Assembly (NCBI RefSeq): GCF_030732065.1
Contig: NZ_JAVBHX010000004.1
Location: forward strand, 1 to 64,000
Length of the DNA: 64,000 nt
Reading direction: 5' to 3'
Origin: Oceanimonas aquatica
GTDB lineage: Bacteria > Pseudomonadota > Gammaproteobacteria > Enterobacterales > Aeromonadaceae
Position numbers and translations under genes: made by a program. The notes under the pieces are model-generated. The model was not told where the DNA came from, did not search any database, and saw only the letters and a list, made by a program, of their open reading frames with translations. This document shows, piece after piece, positions 31,139 through 39,805 of the stretch; within the stretch, counting starts at the first letter, position 1; each line of letters starts with the position of its first letter.

Positions 31139-32452
31139 ATGACGCAACCCGTAGCCTATCGCGCCGCCATTCTTTACAGCCTGGGCGACCCGGCCAAGGT
31201 CGGCCTCGAACAGTCCTTTGCCTGGTACGAAGACGGCGTGCTGGTGGTGGCCGATGGCCATGTGCAGGACGTGGGACCGGCCCCACAAGTGCTGGACCGG
31301 CTGCCCGCCGGCACGCATGTGGTGGAGCTTGAAAACCGGCTGATCACCCCGGGCTTTATCGACACCCATATTCACTTTCCCCAGACCGAGATGATCGCGT
31401 CCTACGGCGATCAATTGCTGGACTGGCTCAACAACTACACCTTTCCGGAGGAGCGCAAGTTCGCCGACCCGGCTCATGCAGCACGGGTGGCGGGGCTGTT
31501 TCTGGACGAGCTGCTGCGCAACGGTACCACCACAGCCATGGTGTACGGCACAGTGCACAAGCAGGCGGTGGACGCCTTCTTTACCGAGTCGGCCCGGCGC
31601 AACACCCGCATGATCGCCGGCAAGGTGATGATGGACCGCAACGCCCCCGATTATCTGCTGGACACGCCCGAGTCGTCCTACGCCGACAGCAAGGCGCTGA
31701 TTGAACGCTGGCATAACCAGGGCCGCCAGCACTATGCGGTGACCCCTCGGTTTGCGCCCACCAGCACGCCGGAACAGCTCGGTGCCGCCGGCCGGCTGCT
31801 GAGCGAGTACCCCGATCTTTACCTGCAGACCCACCTGTCGGAAAACCGCAAGGAAATCGACTGGGTAAAAGAACTGTTTCCCGAGCAGAGCGGTTACCTG
31901 GACGTATACGATCACCATGGTCTGCTCAGCGAGCGTTCCATCTTTGCCCATTGCGTGCACCTGGAAGACAGCGAGTGCGAGCGGCTGCACGCCACCGGTT
32001 CGGGCGTGTCGTTCTGCGCCACTTCCAACCTGTTTCTCGGCTCCGGCCTGCTCGATCTGGCCCGGCTCGAACGCTTTGGTGTCAATGTCAGCCTGGGTAC
32101 CGACGTGGGCGGAGGCACCAGCTTCTCGTTGCTGCAGACCATGAATGAGGCCTACAAGGTGCTGCAACTGCAACAGCAGAAGCTGCATCCGCTCAAGGCC
32201 TTTTATCTGGCCACGCTGGGCGGCGCCGAGTCGCTGCGCCTGGACGACAAGCTGGGCAACCTGCTGCCGGGCAAGGAAGCCGACTTTCTTGTGCTGGATC
32301 TGGATGCCACTCCGCTGATGAAGGTACGTATACAAAACGCACAAAATCTGTACGAAAAACTGTTCGTGCTGATGATGCTGGGGGACGACAGATCCATCGC
32401 CGAAACCTATGTTTACGGCGAGTGCCAACACAGGCGGGACAGGCCTCACTAA
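31139..32452 (+). CDS. guaD: Guanine deaminase GuaD
   Basis: Zinc amidohydrolase converting guanine to xanthine, feeding XdhABC. PGFIDTHIHFPQ gives the HxH metal site, TTTAMVYGTVHKQ is family-specific, and further ligands are in TNLSEN-like THLSENRKEIDW, FAHCVHL and LGTDVGGG. 437 residues as in E. coli GuaD. AAGGAG precedes the ATG; an upstream frame of eight residues is rejected. A terminator follows. An ACGTATACAA element lies inside the 3' end of the gene. Confidence 0.95.
   Translation: MTQPVAYRAAILYSLGDPAKVGLEQSFAWYEDGVLVVADGHVQDVGPAPQVLDRLPAGTHVVELENRLITPGFIDTHIHFPQTEMIASYGDQLLDWLNNYTFPEERKFADPAHAARVAGLFLDELLRNGTTTAMVYGTVHKQAVDAFFTESARRNTRMIAGKVMMDRNAPDYLLDTPESSYADSKALIERWHNQGRQHYAVTPRFAPTSTPEQLGAAGRLLSEYPDLYLQTHLSENRKEIDWVKELFPEQSGYLDVYDHHGLLSERSIFAHCVHLEDSECERLHATGSGVSFCATSNLFLGSGLLDLARLERFGVNVSLGTDVGGGTSFSLLQTMNEAYKVLQLQQQKLHPLKAFYLATLGGAESLRLDDKLGNLLPGKEADFLVLDLDATPLMKVRIQNAQNLYEKLFVLMMLGDDRSIAETYVYGECQHRRDRPH
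32326..32335. promoter_or_regulatory. TTGTATACGT-type element inside guaD
   Basis: ACGTATACAA, an exact copy of the element at 23411 and the reverse complement of that at 32559, lying within the guaD coding end, 233 bases before the second copy. The pair could support looping by the GntR regulator, or this copy may be chance. Confidence 0.3.
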
Positions 32453-32472
32453 CAGAAAGGTCCATTCGAGCA

Positions 32473-32503
32473 CGAAAAAACGCCCGAATCGGGCGTTTTT
32501 TGT
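32473..32503 (+). terminator. xdhABC-guaD terminator
   Basis: AAAAAACGCCCG-AAT-CGGGCGTTTTTT stem with T run. Also usable from the minus strand. Confidence 0.92.
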
Positions 32504-32558
32504 GTTCAGTCACAGACTTGGACATTGTGGCTATCACACCGGCAAAAAGCGCGCTAGA

Positions 32559-32568
32559 TTGTATACGT
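32559..32568. promoter_or_regulatory. TTGTATACGT GntR site before the regulator gene
   Basis: TTGTATACGT lies 86 bases before the FCD-type GntR gene, as expected for autoregulation. The perfect version ATTGTATACAAT lies before puuE at 57073. Confidence 0.6.
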
Positions 32569-32653
32569 GGTTTGTAACAATTTTTTAACTGGTCATGGCA
32601 AGGATGGCGGTGCCCGCATCGCCGCAGCCAGGACCGCAACTGGAAACCAAAGT

Positions 32654-33388
32654 ATGAGTTCACTCAGTCAACTGGAGCCAAGACCTGTCAAGTCGAGCTC
32701 AAATACCCAGGACGACATCGTCTACGAACATATTTTCGACGCCATTCTGGAGCAACGGCTGGCGCCGGGCACCAAGCTCAGCGAAGAAGCGCTGGGCGAG
32801 ATCTTTGGCGTCAGCCGCACCATTATTCGCCGCGCCCTGCTGCGCCTTTCCCACGAGCAGGTGGTGATTATTCGCCCCAACCGGGGCGCCGTGGTGGCCG
32901 CCCCCAGCGTGGAAGAGGCCCGGCAGATCTTTGCTGCCCGCCGGGTGGTGGAGCTGGCAGTCACCGAGCTGGCGGTAGAGAACGCCACTCCCGAAAGCCT
33001 GGCCCGCATGCGGACCATGGTGCAGGAAGAGCAGGATGCCTTTGCCCGGGGCGACCGGGGCAGCGGTATTCGCCTGTCGGGTGAGTTTCACCTGGAGCTT
33101 GCCCACATGGCCAACAACACGCCGCTGCTTAATTTTCAGCGCAGCGTGGTGTCCCAGACCTCGCTGATTATCGCCCAGTACGAAGTGGGGCATCAGGCCC
33201 ATTGCTCCTTTAACGAGCACGAGATCCTGCTGAACGCCATAGAAACCGGCGACAAGGACACGGCGCTGCAAAAGATGACCGAGCACCTGGACCACATTGA
33301 GGCCAAGCTCAATCTGGATGGCGACTCCGCCTCCACCGATCTGCACGTGGTGTTCTCCGGGGTCGCCAAGCAGCGCCGCGGCCGCTGA
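32654..33388 (+). CDS. GntR-family regulator, FadR/FCD subfamily (HpxS-like)
   Basis: A 244-residue repressor-type protein. The winged HTH spans about 20-90 (TKLSEEALGEIFGVSRTIIRRALLRLSHEQVVIIRPNRGAVVA). The C-terminal FCD domain (about 100-225) has the metal-binding set around SGEFHLELAHM, NEHEILLNAIETGD and EHLDHIE. Such regulators control purine catabolism in Klebsiella (HpxS) and related bacteria, and this one sits next to guaD. The start MSSLSQLEP is the most plausible of several; the Shine-Dalgarno is weak. Ligand unproven. Confidence 0.85.
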   Translation: MSSLSQLEPRPVKSSSNTQDDIVYEHIFDAILEQRLAPGTKLSEEALGEIFGVSRTIIRRALLRLSHEQVVIIRPNRGAVVAAPSVEEARQIFAARRVVELAVTELAVENATPESLARMRTMVQEEQDAFARGDRGSGIRLSGEFHLELAHMANNTPLLNFQRSVVSQTSLIIAQYEVGHQAHCSFNEHEILLNAIETGDKDTALQKMTEHLDHIEAKLNLDGDSASTDLHVVFSGVAKQRRGR

Positions 33389-33410
33389 TTTTCCGATATT
33401 CCGGTGTTGT

Positions 33411-33434
33411 CGGGGCAGAATGACTTCTGCCCCG
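33411..33434. terminator. Strong hairpin after the GntR gene
   Basis: CGGGGCAGAA-TGAC-TTCTGCCCCG is a perfect 10-bp stem with no T run. It may end the regulator transcript or insulate it from tauX. Confidence 0.5.
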
Positions 33435-33494
33435 GCCTTGCCGTGCGCGCTTTTCACCCGTGCCCCGCTTTTGTCCTTTCGTGTTTATTTTTTG

Positions 33495-33527
33495 GTGGTC
33501 CAAGCCAACGGCTGAAACTGGCGCTAC
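33495..33527 (+). promoter_or_regulatory. TauR direct repeats before tauX
   Basis: GTGGTCCAAG at 33495 and CTGGCGCTAC at 33518 start exactly 23 bp apart. The same paired arrangement occurs before xsc and tauK. The published Rhodobacter TauR repeat is CTGGACYTAA. CCCTTGCCCC follows 13 bp after the second repeat start, as before xsc. Confidence 0.68.
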
Positions 33528-33625
33528 CGACCCTTGCCCCTTTCCCCCTAATGTTATGAGCATGTAAACGCCCCGGTGCGCCGGGACATGATTCATCGCC
33601 ACTTGTTGGCCAAGGGAGAATTGAT

Positions 33626-34024
33626 ATGTCCGCTGAAAACAACCAGAAAACCGTTGCCCTGCTGGAGCAGCTGTTTGCCGCCTTTAACCGTCACGATATT
33701 GAAGGCGTGATGGCCTGCATGACCGACGATGTGGTGTTTGAAGGCGCCGCCGGCCCCGAAGCCCACGGCAACCGCTTTGAAGGCGCCGACGCCGTTGCGG
33801 CCGCCTTTGTCAATGTGTGGACCACCATGCCGGACGTGCAGTGGGAGAACACCAGCCACTTCGCCGCCGGCGATAAGGGCGTGTCCCAGTGGACCTTCTG
33901 CGCCACCACCCCGGACGGCCGCCGCATTGAAGCCGATGGTGTGGATCTGTTCACCCTCAAGGGTGGCAAGCTGGCGCTCAAGCAGGCCTTCCGCAAGGAT
34001 CGTCCGCTGCTGGATCCTCGCTAA
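33626..34024 (+). CDS. tauX: Taurine dehydrogenase small subunit TauX (SnoaL/NTF2-like)
   Basis: A 132-residue protein with the SnoaL_2/NTF2-like fold (NRHDIEGVMACMTDDVVFE, GADAVAAAFVNVWTTMPDVQWENTS). By itself this fold is not specific. It is assigned as TauX because it directly precedes a TauY-like flavoprotein in a locus with tauR, xsc, pta and tauKLM. AAGGGAGAA precedes the ATG. Probable TauR sites lie about 100 bases upstream. Confidence 0.78.
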   Translation: MSAENNQKTVALLEQLFAAFNRHDIEGVMACMTDDVVFEGAAGPEAHGNRFEGADAVAAAFVNVWTTMPDVQWENTSHFAAGDKGVSQWTFCATTPDGRRIEADGVDLFTLKGGKLALKQAFRKDRPLLDPR

Positions 34025-34062
34025 GCCACGGCAGCCTCACTCTGTTAACGGGAATCACGAAT

Positions 34063-35487
34063 ATGGATATGGTCAACAACACTCAGGCGGACTTCCGCCA
34101 GCCGGCCAAGGCCGATACCGTGCTGGATCGTTACGATCCCAGCTATGATCCCCTGGTGGCGCCCACGCCCGGACGGGGTCAGCAGTATGCCCCCACTTAC
34201 TGGGTTGCCACTGCCGGAACGCCGCCGGAGGATGATGGCCCCGTAACCGGTGACATGGATGTCGACGTCGTGATCATCGGCAGCGGCTTTACCGGCCTGT
34301 CCGCCGCCCTGCACCTGGCCAAGGAACACGGCATCAAGGCGACCGTGCTGGAAGCCAACCAGGTCAGCTGGGGCTGCACCAGCCGTAACGGTGGTCAGGC
34401 CCAGAATGCCTCGGGCCGGCTGACCCGCTCCCAGTGGATCAAGCGCTGGGGCCTGAGCACCGCCCGCAAAATGCACGACGAGGTGCAGGAAGGCTTTGAT
34501 ACCTTTAAAAGCCTGATCAAGGAAGGCAACATCGATTGCGATCCTCAGGCTGGCGGTCACCTCTACATTGCCCATCGCGACAAGGCCATGCGCAAGCTGG
34601 AGGCGGAAGCCAAGGTACTGCGCGAGCAGTTTGGTTATGAAACCGAGCTGCTCGACAAGCCCACCCTGAGCCGCGATTACGTCAACGAGGCCGAGGCCGT
34701 CGGCGCCATGCACGAGCCGGAAGGCATCGGCGTGCATCCGCTCAAGCTGGCCCAGGGTTACCATCGCATGGCCCGGGAGCTGGGTGCCACCATTCATCCG
34801 TCGAGCCCGGTGCTGGGCTGGGAAACCATCAACGGTGTGCATCACATCAAGACCCCGGGCGGCACGGTACGGGCCCGGGCGGTGGGCGTGGCCACCGGCG
34901 GCTATACCTCCCAGGGCCTGCATGGCAGCCTGAACAGCAAGATCATGCCGATACTGTCGAACTCGTTGGTAACCCGGCCGCTGACCGAGCAGGAGATTGC
35001 CGCCTGTAACTTCAAGACCAATGAAGTGATCACCGATACCCGCACCTTGCGTCATTACTACCGCAAGCTGCCCGACAACCGGGTGCAGATCGGCAGTCGC
35101 AGTTCCATTACCGGTGCCGATGCCAGCAATCCCAAGCACCTGCAATTGCTGATCGACGGGCTGCATCGCAAGTTTCCGCCGCTCAAGGGCATTCAGATCG
35201 ATTACTCCTGGTGGGGCTGGGTGGATGTGAGCCACGACATGATGCCGCGCATTTACCAGCCCGACGACAAGGAGCAGATCTTCTACGCCCTGGGTTACGG
35301 TGGCAACGGTGTCATGTTCTCGGCCCATGCCGGCCGCCGCATGGCTCAGCGCATTGCAGGCATTCGTGAAGGCTTTGAGCTGCCCATTTACAACTCGCCG
35401 CTGCCGGGGCATCTGTTCGCGCCCTTCCGCCGTCTGGGGCAGCGCATGCTGTATCACTGGTACCATTTGCGTGACGAAGTGCTGTAA
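34063..35487 (+). CDS. tauY: Taurine dehydrogenase large subunit TauY (FAD-dependent)
   Basis: A 474-residue DAO-family flavoprotein. DVVIIGSGFTGLSAALHLA near residues 68-86 is the ADP-binding beta-alpha-beta motif, followed by LEANQVSWGCTSRNGGQAQNASG, and the C-terminal GYGGNGVMFSAHAGRRMAQ closes the FAD site. It would oxidise taurine to sulfoacetaldehyde and ammonium, passing electrons to the respiratory chain. The sequence alone also fits PuuB/OrdL-type oxidases; locus context decides for TauY. It follows tauX by 38 bases. Confidence 0.82.
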   Translation: MDMVNNTQADFRQPAKADTVLDRYDPSYDPLVAPTPGRGQQYAPTYWVATAGTPPEDDGPVTGDMDVDVVIIGSGFTGLSAALHLAKEHGIKATVLEANQVSWGCTSRNGGQAQNASGRLTRSQWIKRWGLSTARKMHDEVQEGFDTFKSLIKEGNIDCDPQAGGHLYIAHRDKAMRKLEAEAKVLREQFGYETELLDKPTLSRDYVNEAEAVGAMHEPEGIGVHPLKLAQGYHRMARELGATIHPSSPVLGWETINGVHHIKTPGGTVRARAVGVATGGYTSQGLHGSLNSKIMPILSNSLVTRPLTEQEIAACNFKTNEVITDTRTLRHYYRKLPDNRVQIGSRSSITGADASNPKHLQLLIDGLHRKFPPLKGIQIDYSWWGWVDVSHDMMPRIYQPDDKEQIFYALGYGGNGVMFSAHAGRRMAQRIAGIREGFELPIYNSPLPGHLFAPFRRLGQRMLYHWYHLRDEVL

Positions 35488-35523
35488 AACTGCATTAAAT
35501 TGTTAACAATGCTTTTACTTTGC

Positions 35524-35557
35524 CGCCCTCTGAGTTAAAACCATGACTCAGAGGGCG
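35524..35557. other. 12-bp inverted repeat between tauY and tauR
   Basis: The arms 35524-35535 and 35546-35557 (core CCCTCTGAGT/ACTCAGAGGG) are exact complements around a 10-base loop. No T run follows in either direction, so it is either a rho-type or mRNA-stabilising hairpin at the end of tauXY, or an operator before tauR. Confidence 0.6.
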
Positions 35558-35609
35558 CACTGCGTGTTCCCGCCAGACGAACCCAACTCGCTGACAGGAA
35601 AGTCTTTTC

Positions 35610-37076
35610 ATGTTTCCGTTGTTCCATCTTTCCACCGAAAAAAGCACCAGCCTGCAACAACAACTGCGCGAGCAGATCGCCGCCGCCATTCTTAACGGCA
35701 ATATTCCCGTCGACAGTCCGCTGCCGTCCAGCCGCAAGCTGGCCAAGCAGCTCTGCATTGCCCGCAATACCGTGGTACTGGCCTACGAGCATCTGCTGGA
35801 TGACGGTTATCTGCTGGCCAGGGAGCGCAGCGGCTATTTCGTTAATCCCGAAATTCTGTCGCGCCAGCCCGAAGTGCCCGATGCCAAAATTCAGAGCACC
35901 GAAGGGACACCTCCGGACTGGAGCCGCAAGCTCAAAATTCATCCCAGTGGGCAACAGAACATCAGCAAGCCCAGAGACTGGCAGAAATATCCCTATTCCT
36001 TTATTTACGGCCAGTTCGATCCCACCCTGTTTCCCAGCAACAACTGGCGCGAATGCTGCCGCGATGCGGTGAGTATTCCGGCCATTCGCGACTGGGCGTC
36101 CGACAGTTTTGACAACGACGATCCCCTGCTGATCGAGCAGATCCGTACTCGCTTGCTGCCCCGGCGCGGCGTCTGGGCCTCGGCGGATCAGATCCTGGTG
36201 ACGGTGGGCGCTCAGCAGGCGCTGTACCTGCTGGCGCGCTTGTTGCTCGACAAGGACAGCACCATCGGCATCGAGGATCCGGGCTATGTGGATATTCGCA
36301 ATATCGCCACCATGAACCCGTCACAGGTGCGGCCGCTGCCGGTGGATGAGCAGGGGCTGATCATCGATGACAAGCTGTCCGGCTGCGATCTGGTGTACAC
36401 CACCCCCAGCCACCAGTGTCCGACCACGGTGACCATGCCATTGGAACGGCGCTATGAGCTGTTAAAGCAGGCCAGCGAGCAGGACTTTCTGATCATTGAA
36501 GATGACTACGAGAGCGAAACCAACTTCAAGGCCAACCCGACCCCGGCGCTGAAGAGCCTGGACCGTAATGACAGGGTGCTGTATGTGGGCAGCCTGTCAA
36601 AGACCCTGGCGCCCGGGCTGCGGCTGGGTTACCTGGTGGGACCGGCGGAGCTGATCCGCGAGGCCCGGGCCCTGCGCCGGCTGATGCTGCGCCATCCGGC
36701 GGCCAACAACCAGCGTTCGGTGGCGCTGTTTCTGGAGCGGGGCTATCACGATGCCCTGATCATGAACCTGGCCAAGGCCTATGAAGAACGCTGGCAGGAG
36801 ATGGGCGCGGCCCTGGACGAGTTTTTGCCGAGTTCCAGCCGCCAGCCCGGCTTTGGTGGCTCCTGCTACTGGGTGCGGGGGCCGGAAGGCCTGGACAGCC
36901 GCCTGCTGCGCAAGGAAGCCGCCGACAGAGGCATTTTGATCGAGCCCGGTGATATTCATTTTCAGGGCGAGCATGTGCCGCTCAACTATTTCCGGCTGGG
37001 CTATTCCTCCATATCGGCGGAGCGCATTCGTCCCGGTATCGAGGCGCTGGTGGCGCTGATCAAGGACATGACCTGA
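35610..37076 (+). CDS. tauR: MocR-type regulator TauR (GntR HTH plus aminotransferase-like domain)
   Basis: A 488-residue regulator. Residues about 10-75 form a GntR winged HTH (SRKLAKQLCIARNTVVLAYEHLLDDGYL). The rest is a class I/II aminotransferase fold that binds PLP; Lys331 in SLSKTLAPGLRLGYL is the Schiff-base lysine. TauR proteins activate taurine genes, sensing taurine through PLP. Assignment rests on position between tauXY and xsc-pta and on repeats resembling TauR sites at three promoters. GabR/PdxR paralogues are the alternatives. Confidence 0.82.
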   Translation: MFPLFHLSTEKSTSLQQQLREQIAAAILNGNIPVDSPLPSSRKLAKQLCIARNTVVLAYEHLLDDGYLLARERSGYFVNPEILSRQPEVPDAKIQSTEGTPPDWSRKLKIHPSGQQNISKPRDWQKYPYSFIYGQFDPTLFPSNNWRECCRDAVSIPAIRDWASDSFDNDDPLLIEQIRTRLLPRRGVWASADQILVTVGAQQALYLLARLLLDKDSTIGIEDPGYVDIRNIATMNPSQVRPLPVDEQGLIIDDKLSGCDLVYTTPSHQCPTTVTMPLERRYELLKQASEQDFLIIEDDYESETNFKANPTPALKSLDRNDRVLYVGSLSKTLAPGLRLGYLVGPAELIREARALRRLMLRHPAANNQRSVALFLERGYHDALIMNLAKAYEERWQEMGAALDEFLPSSSRQPGFGGSCYWVRGPEGLDSRLLRKEAADRGILIEPGDIHFQGEHVPLNYFRLGYSSISAERIRPGIEALVALIKDMT

Positions 37077-37159
37077 CCAACACTGGAGCATCGTCTGTCC
37101 GCGCAGCAGCAGGGTTGCCTTCGCCGACACGCTTCGAGCCCCTCCATGGGACGCTCGGC

Positions 37160-37179
37160 AAATGTCTTCCCTGACATTT
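37160..37179. repeat. Short inverted repeat in the tauR-exporter gap
   Basis: AAATGTCTTCCCTGACATTT has 7-bp arms. It sits in a 298-bp non-coding stretch that looks like dispersed intergenic repeat material; no frame in it is convincing. Confidence 0.4.
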
Positions 37180-37316
37180 GACGGTCGGCTTCGGCAATCC
37201 CTGTTGCTGCTTTGCTTAACCCTCAGGCCGTCTGCAAGCACCGTTCTTTGGAGCGCGGGCGGCTCGCCCGCAAATTGGCGCGAAGCGGCAAGCTTATTTC
37301 TCAACCCGACAACAAC

Positions 37317-37340
37317 AAAAAAAACCCCGCAAAGGCGGGG
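37317..37340 (-). terminator. Terminator of the exporter gene
   Basis: On the minus strand CCCCGC-CTTT-GCGGGG is followed by eight T. It ends the YeiH/TauZ-type gene. Confidence 0.88.
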
Positions 37341-37374
37341 CGAAAAATAGCAAGGGTAGTAAAAGAAGAAAATA

Positions 37375-38415
37375 TCAGCCCATCAGCAGCAGGTAGGCCA
37401 GTACCAGCAGGGCGATAAAGACGGTTTCCAGTACCACCAGCAGCACCGGCTTCCAGCCTACCGACAGAATGTCCTTGAGCTGGGTGCGCACGCCCAGGGC
37501 GGCAATGGCGGTGAGCAGCAACCAGGAAGAGCTGCCGGCCAGGGGCTGGGCAATTTCCTGCGGAATCCAGCTCAGGCTGTTGAGTACAAACAGCACCACA
37601 AAGCCGATGAGAAAGCCGGGAATGGCCACTCGGCTGCCACCGCTGCTTTCACCCTGCTTGCTGGCGGCGCGGCGGATCAGAATGCCGATGGTCATTACGA
37701 TGGGCACCAGCATGGCCACCCGCAGCAGTTTCACAAAGGTGCTGAGGTCACCGACTTCGGCCGACATGCTGTAACCGGCGCCCACGACCTGGGCCACATC
37801 GTGAATGGTGGCACCGATAAACAGGCCGGCTTCCTGATCCGACAGCCCCAGGGAGTCGCTTATCATGGGGTAGAAGATCATCGCCAGGGTGCTGAGAGTG
37901 GTGACGCTGATCACGGTAAACAGGGTGTCGCGCTTGGCCTGCTCACTCTGGGGCAGCACACTGCTGATGGCCATGGCGGCCGAGGCGCCGCAAATGGCCA
38001 CAGAGCCGCCGGTGAGGGTGCCAAACTCTTTGGAGAAGCCCAGCCAGCGGGCCATGACCACGCCAAAGCAGATGGTCAGCACCACGGCGGAGCACACCAT
38101 CAGCATGGGCTGCCAGCCCAGGGTAAGCACGTCACCAAAGGTGATGCGCAGGCCCAGCATGGCCACGCCCAGGCGCAGTATGGTTTTGGCCGACAGCTCA
38201 AGGCCCGGTGCACATTGGGGCTCCTGGCTGAGAAAGTTGAACGCCAGCCCCAGCAGCAGCGCCATCAGCATGGCGGGGGCGCCATAATGCTGGGACAAAA
38301 AGCTGGCGGCGATGCCGATGGTGGCGGCCACGCAAATGCCTGGAAAATAGCGTTTGCGGGTGCCGTCCAGGCGGTGTAGCAGGCCCATTACCGGAGAGTG
38401 GGTGTCGGCAGCCAT
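37375..38415 (-). CDS. YeiH/TauZ-type putative sulfate (sulfite) exporter
   Basis: A 346-residue, strongly hydrophobic protein with about ten membrane segments of the PF03601 (Putative Sulfate Exporter) family. LSAKTILRLGVAMLGLRITFGDV, GGSVAICGASAAMAISSVLP and FIGATIHDVAQVVGAGYS are family hallmarks. TauZ of Paracoccus belongs here and is proposed to export the sulfur released from taurine. Location inside the taurine locus supports that role. Start MAADTHS follows GGAGGAAATCCC. No TauR-type repeats precede it; a divergent LysR gene may control it. Confidence 0.83.
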   Translation of the reverse strand: MAADTHSPVMGLLHRLDGTRKRYFPGICVAATIGIAASFLSQHYGAPAMLMALLLGLAFNFLSQEPQCAPGLELSAKTILRLGVAMLGLRITFGDVLTLGWQPMLMVCSAVVLTICFGVVMARWLGFSKEFGTLTGGSVAICGASAAMAISSVLPQSEQAKRDTLFTVISVTTLSTLAMIFYPMISDSLGLSDQEAGLFIGATIHDVAQVVGAGYSMSAEVGDLSTFVKLLRVAMLVPIVMTIGILIRRAASKQGESSGGSRVAIPGFLIGFVVLFVLNSLSWIPQEIAQPLAGSSSWLLLTAIAALGVRTQLKDILSVGWKPVLLVVLETVFIALLVLAYLLLMG

Positions 38416-38553
38416 GGGATTTCCTCCGTGAAGCAAGACAAATGAATGTTGCTTTTATGTTATTGATGATGGTGTTGAGCGAGCCAATGCCGTTTTCGGC
38501 CATCGCGGTTACTTTTTTGCATAGGCGTTATTTTTAACAACAAGGACATGCTC

Positions 38554-39468
38554 ATGGAAACCAAATGGCTGCATGATTTTATCGCGCTCAGCGAGCAGGG
38601 CAGCTTTTCCCGGGCGGCGGAAAGCCGCTTTGTGACCCAGCCCGCGTTCAGCCGGCGCATTCGCTCCCTGGAAAACTGGCTGGGGGTGGCGCTGGTGTGC
38701 CGTAACCGCTATCCGCTGGAGCTGACGCCGGCGGGTGAAGCCTTTCTGGAGCAGGCCCGCCAGTTGCTGGCCCAGGTCTACGGCATGCGCAGCCAGTTGC
38801 GCCTGAGCCAGCAGCAGACGCCGGGCCTGAGCCTGATCACCCAGCCGGCGCTGGCGGTGACCTTTTTTCCCGCCTGGCTGCACCGGCTGCGGCCGGCCCT
38901 GGGCGAGGGCCTGGTGCGGCTCAATACCGGCCACTATCACGAGGCCATGGAGCAGTTCGTGGCGGGGGCGGTGGACTTTTTGCTGTGCTTTGCCGATGCC
39001 GGCAGCACCGCGGCGCTGCAGCGTCTGAACGTGGAGCGGCTGCGGGTGGGTCAGGACCGGCTGGCGCTGGTCTCGGCCACCGATGATCAGGGCAGCCCCC
39101 GGTTTCAGCTTGACGATGAGCAACCGCTGCCGCTGCTGCTGTACCCGAAGGATGCCTATCTCGGGGCACTGGTACAGCGGGAATGCCTGCCGGCCCTGGC
39201 GGAGCAGCCCTGGCAGCCGGTGTGTGAAAACGCCCTGGGCGAGGGGCTCAAGGCGCAGTTGCTGCAGGGCGAGGGCGTGGCGTTTCTGCCCGAAAGCCTG
39301 GTACGTGACGAGCTGGCCACCGGCCGGGTGTTGCCCCTCAACGGCGTGCGCCCGCTGGAACTCACCATTGAGCTGTGCCGGCTGGGAGAGCCTCGCTCGG
39401 AACTTGCCGAGCGCTTCTGGCAACAAAGCACCCTGCTGGCAGACAAGATGGGCGCATTGCGGCCCTGA
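38554..39468 (+). CDS. LysR-family regulator, HypT-like
   Basis: A 304-residue LysR protein. The N-terminus METKWLHDFIALSEQGSFSRAAESRFVTQPAFSRRIRSLE closely resembles HypT (YjiE), the hypochlorite-responsive regulator of E. coli; the C-terminal effector domain is generic. ATG 38554 is preferred over ATG 38548, which is too close to AAGGA. It is divergent from the exporter gene, with 138 bases between, so local control of the exporter is likely. Whether it senses oxidants, sulfite or something else cannot be read from the sequence. Confidence 0.8.
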   Translation: METKWLHDFIALSEQGSFSRAAESRFVTQPAFSRRIRSLENWLGVALVCRNRYPLELTPAGEAFLEQARQLLAQVYGMRSQLRLSQQQTPGLSLITQPALAVTFFPAWLHRLRPALGEGLVRLNTGHYHEAMEQFVAGAVDFLLCFADAGSTAALQRLNVERLRVGQDRLALVSATDDQGSPRFQLDDEQPLPLLLYPKDAYLGALVQRECLPALAEQPWQPVCENALGEGLKAQLLQGEGVAFLPESLVRDELATGRVLPLNGVRPLELTIELCRLGEPRSELAERFWQQSTLLADKMGALRP

Positions 39469-39805
39469 GCCGGCAGGCCAGCCCCTGATGGTTGAAAAAC
39501 AGGAGTCCGGGTCGGTCCGGTATGAAAGCCACTTGAGCCCAGTGTCCGGTTCAGGTTGGCCGATGGCGAAATACCAATTTTTTAACGCTGGCGTAACATG
39601 GGTGGCAAAACTGGCCCTATGTTCCCTTGCCCCCCCTTCCTAAGCTGTTTCCCAAGCGAGCCACCAAAGACTCAGTGTTGCAGCGGTGCTTGCTCGTCAT
39701 AACAAACGCAATTGCCCGAACAGAAAACGGAATATTGAACTCAACCCAACCGAGGGGGTTGGCTTAAGGCCGCCACCAACGGGAAACAGCAAAAGGAAGA
39801 CAGTT
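39469..39805. other. xsc upstream region
   Basis: This 337-bp gap holds the TauR-type repeats (39588-39620) and the CCCTTGCCCC box (39624-39633). The remaining 170 bases before xsc show no convincing frame or hairpin. Confidence 0.6.
39588..39620 (+). promoter_or_regulatory. TauR direct repeats before xsc
   Basis: CTGGCGTAAC at 39588 and CTGGCCCTAT at 39611 start exactly 23 bp apart, as before tauX and tauK. CCCTTGCCCC begins 13 bp after the second repeat start, the same offset as at tauX. Confidence 0.72.

Noticed and set aside
37077-37374. Short frames in the tauR-exporter gap
   Set aside because: They are Arg/Ser-rich, without ribosome-binding sites, and run into a terminator; this looks like repeat-derived non-coding DNA.
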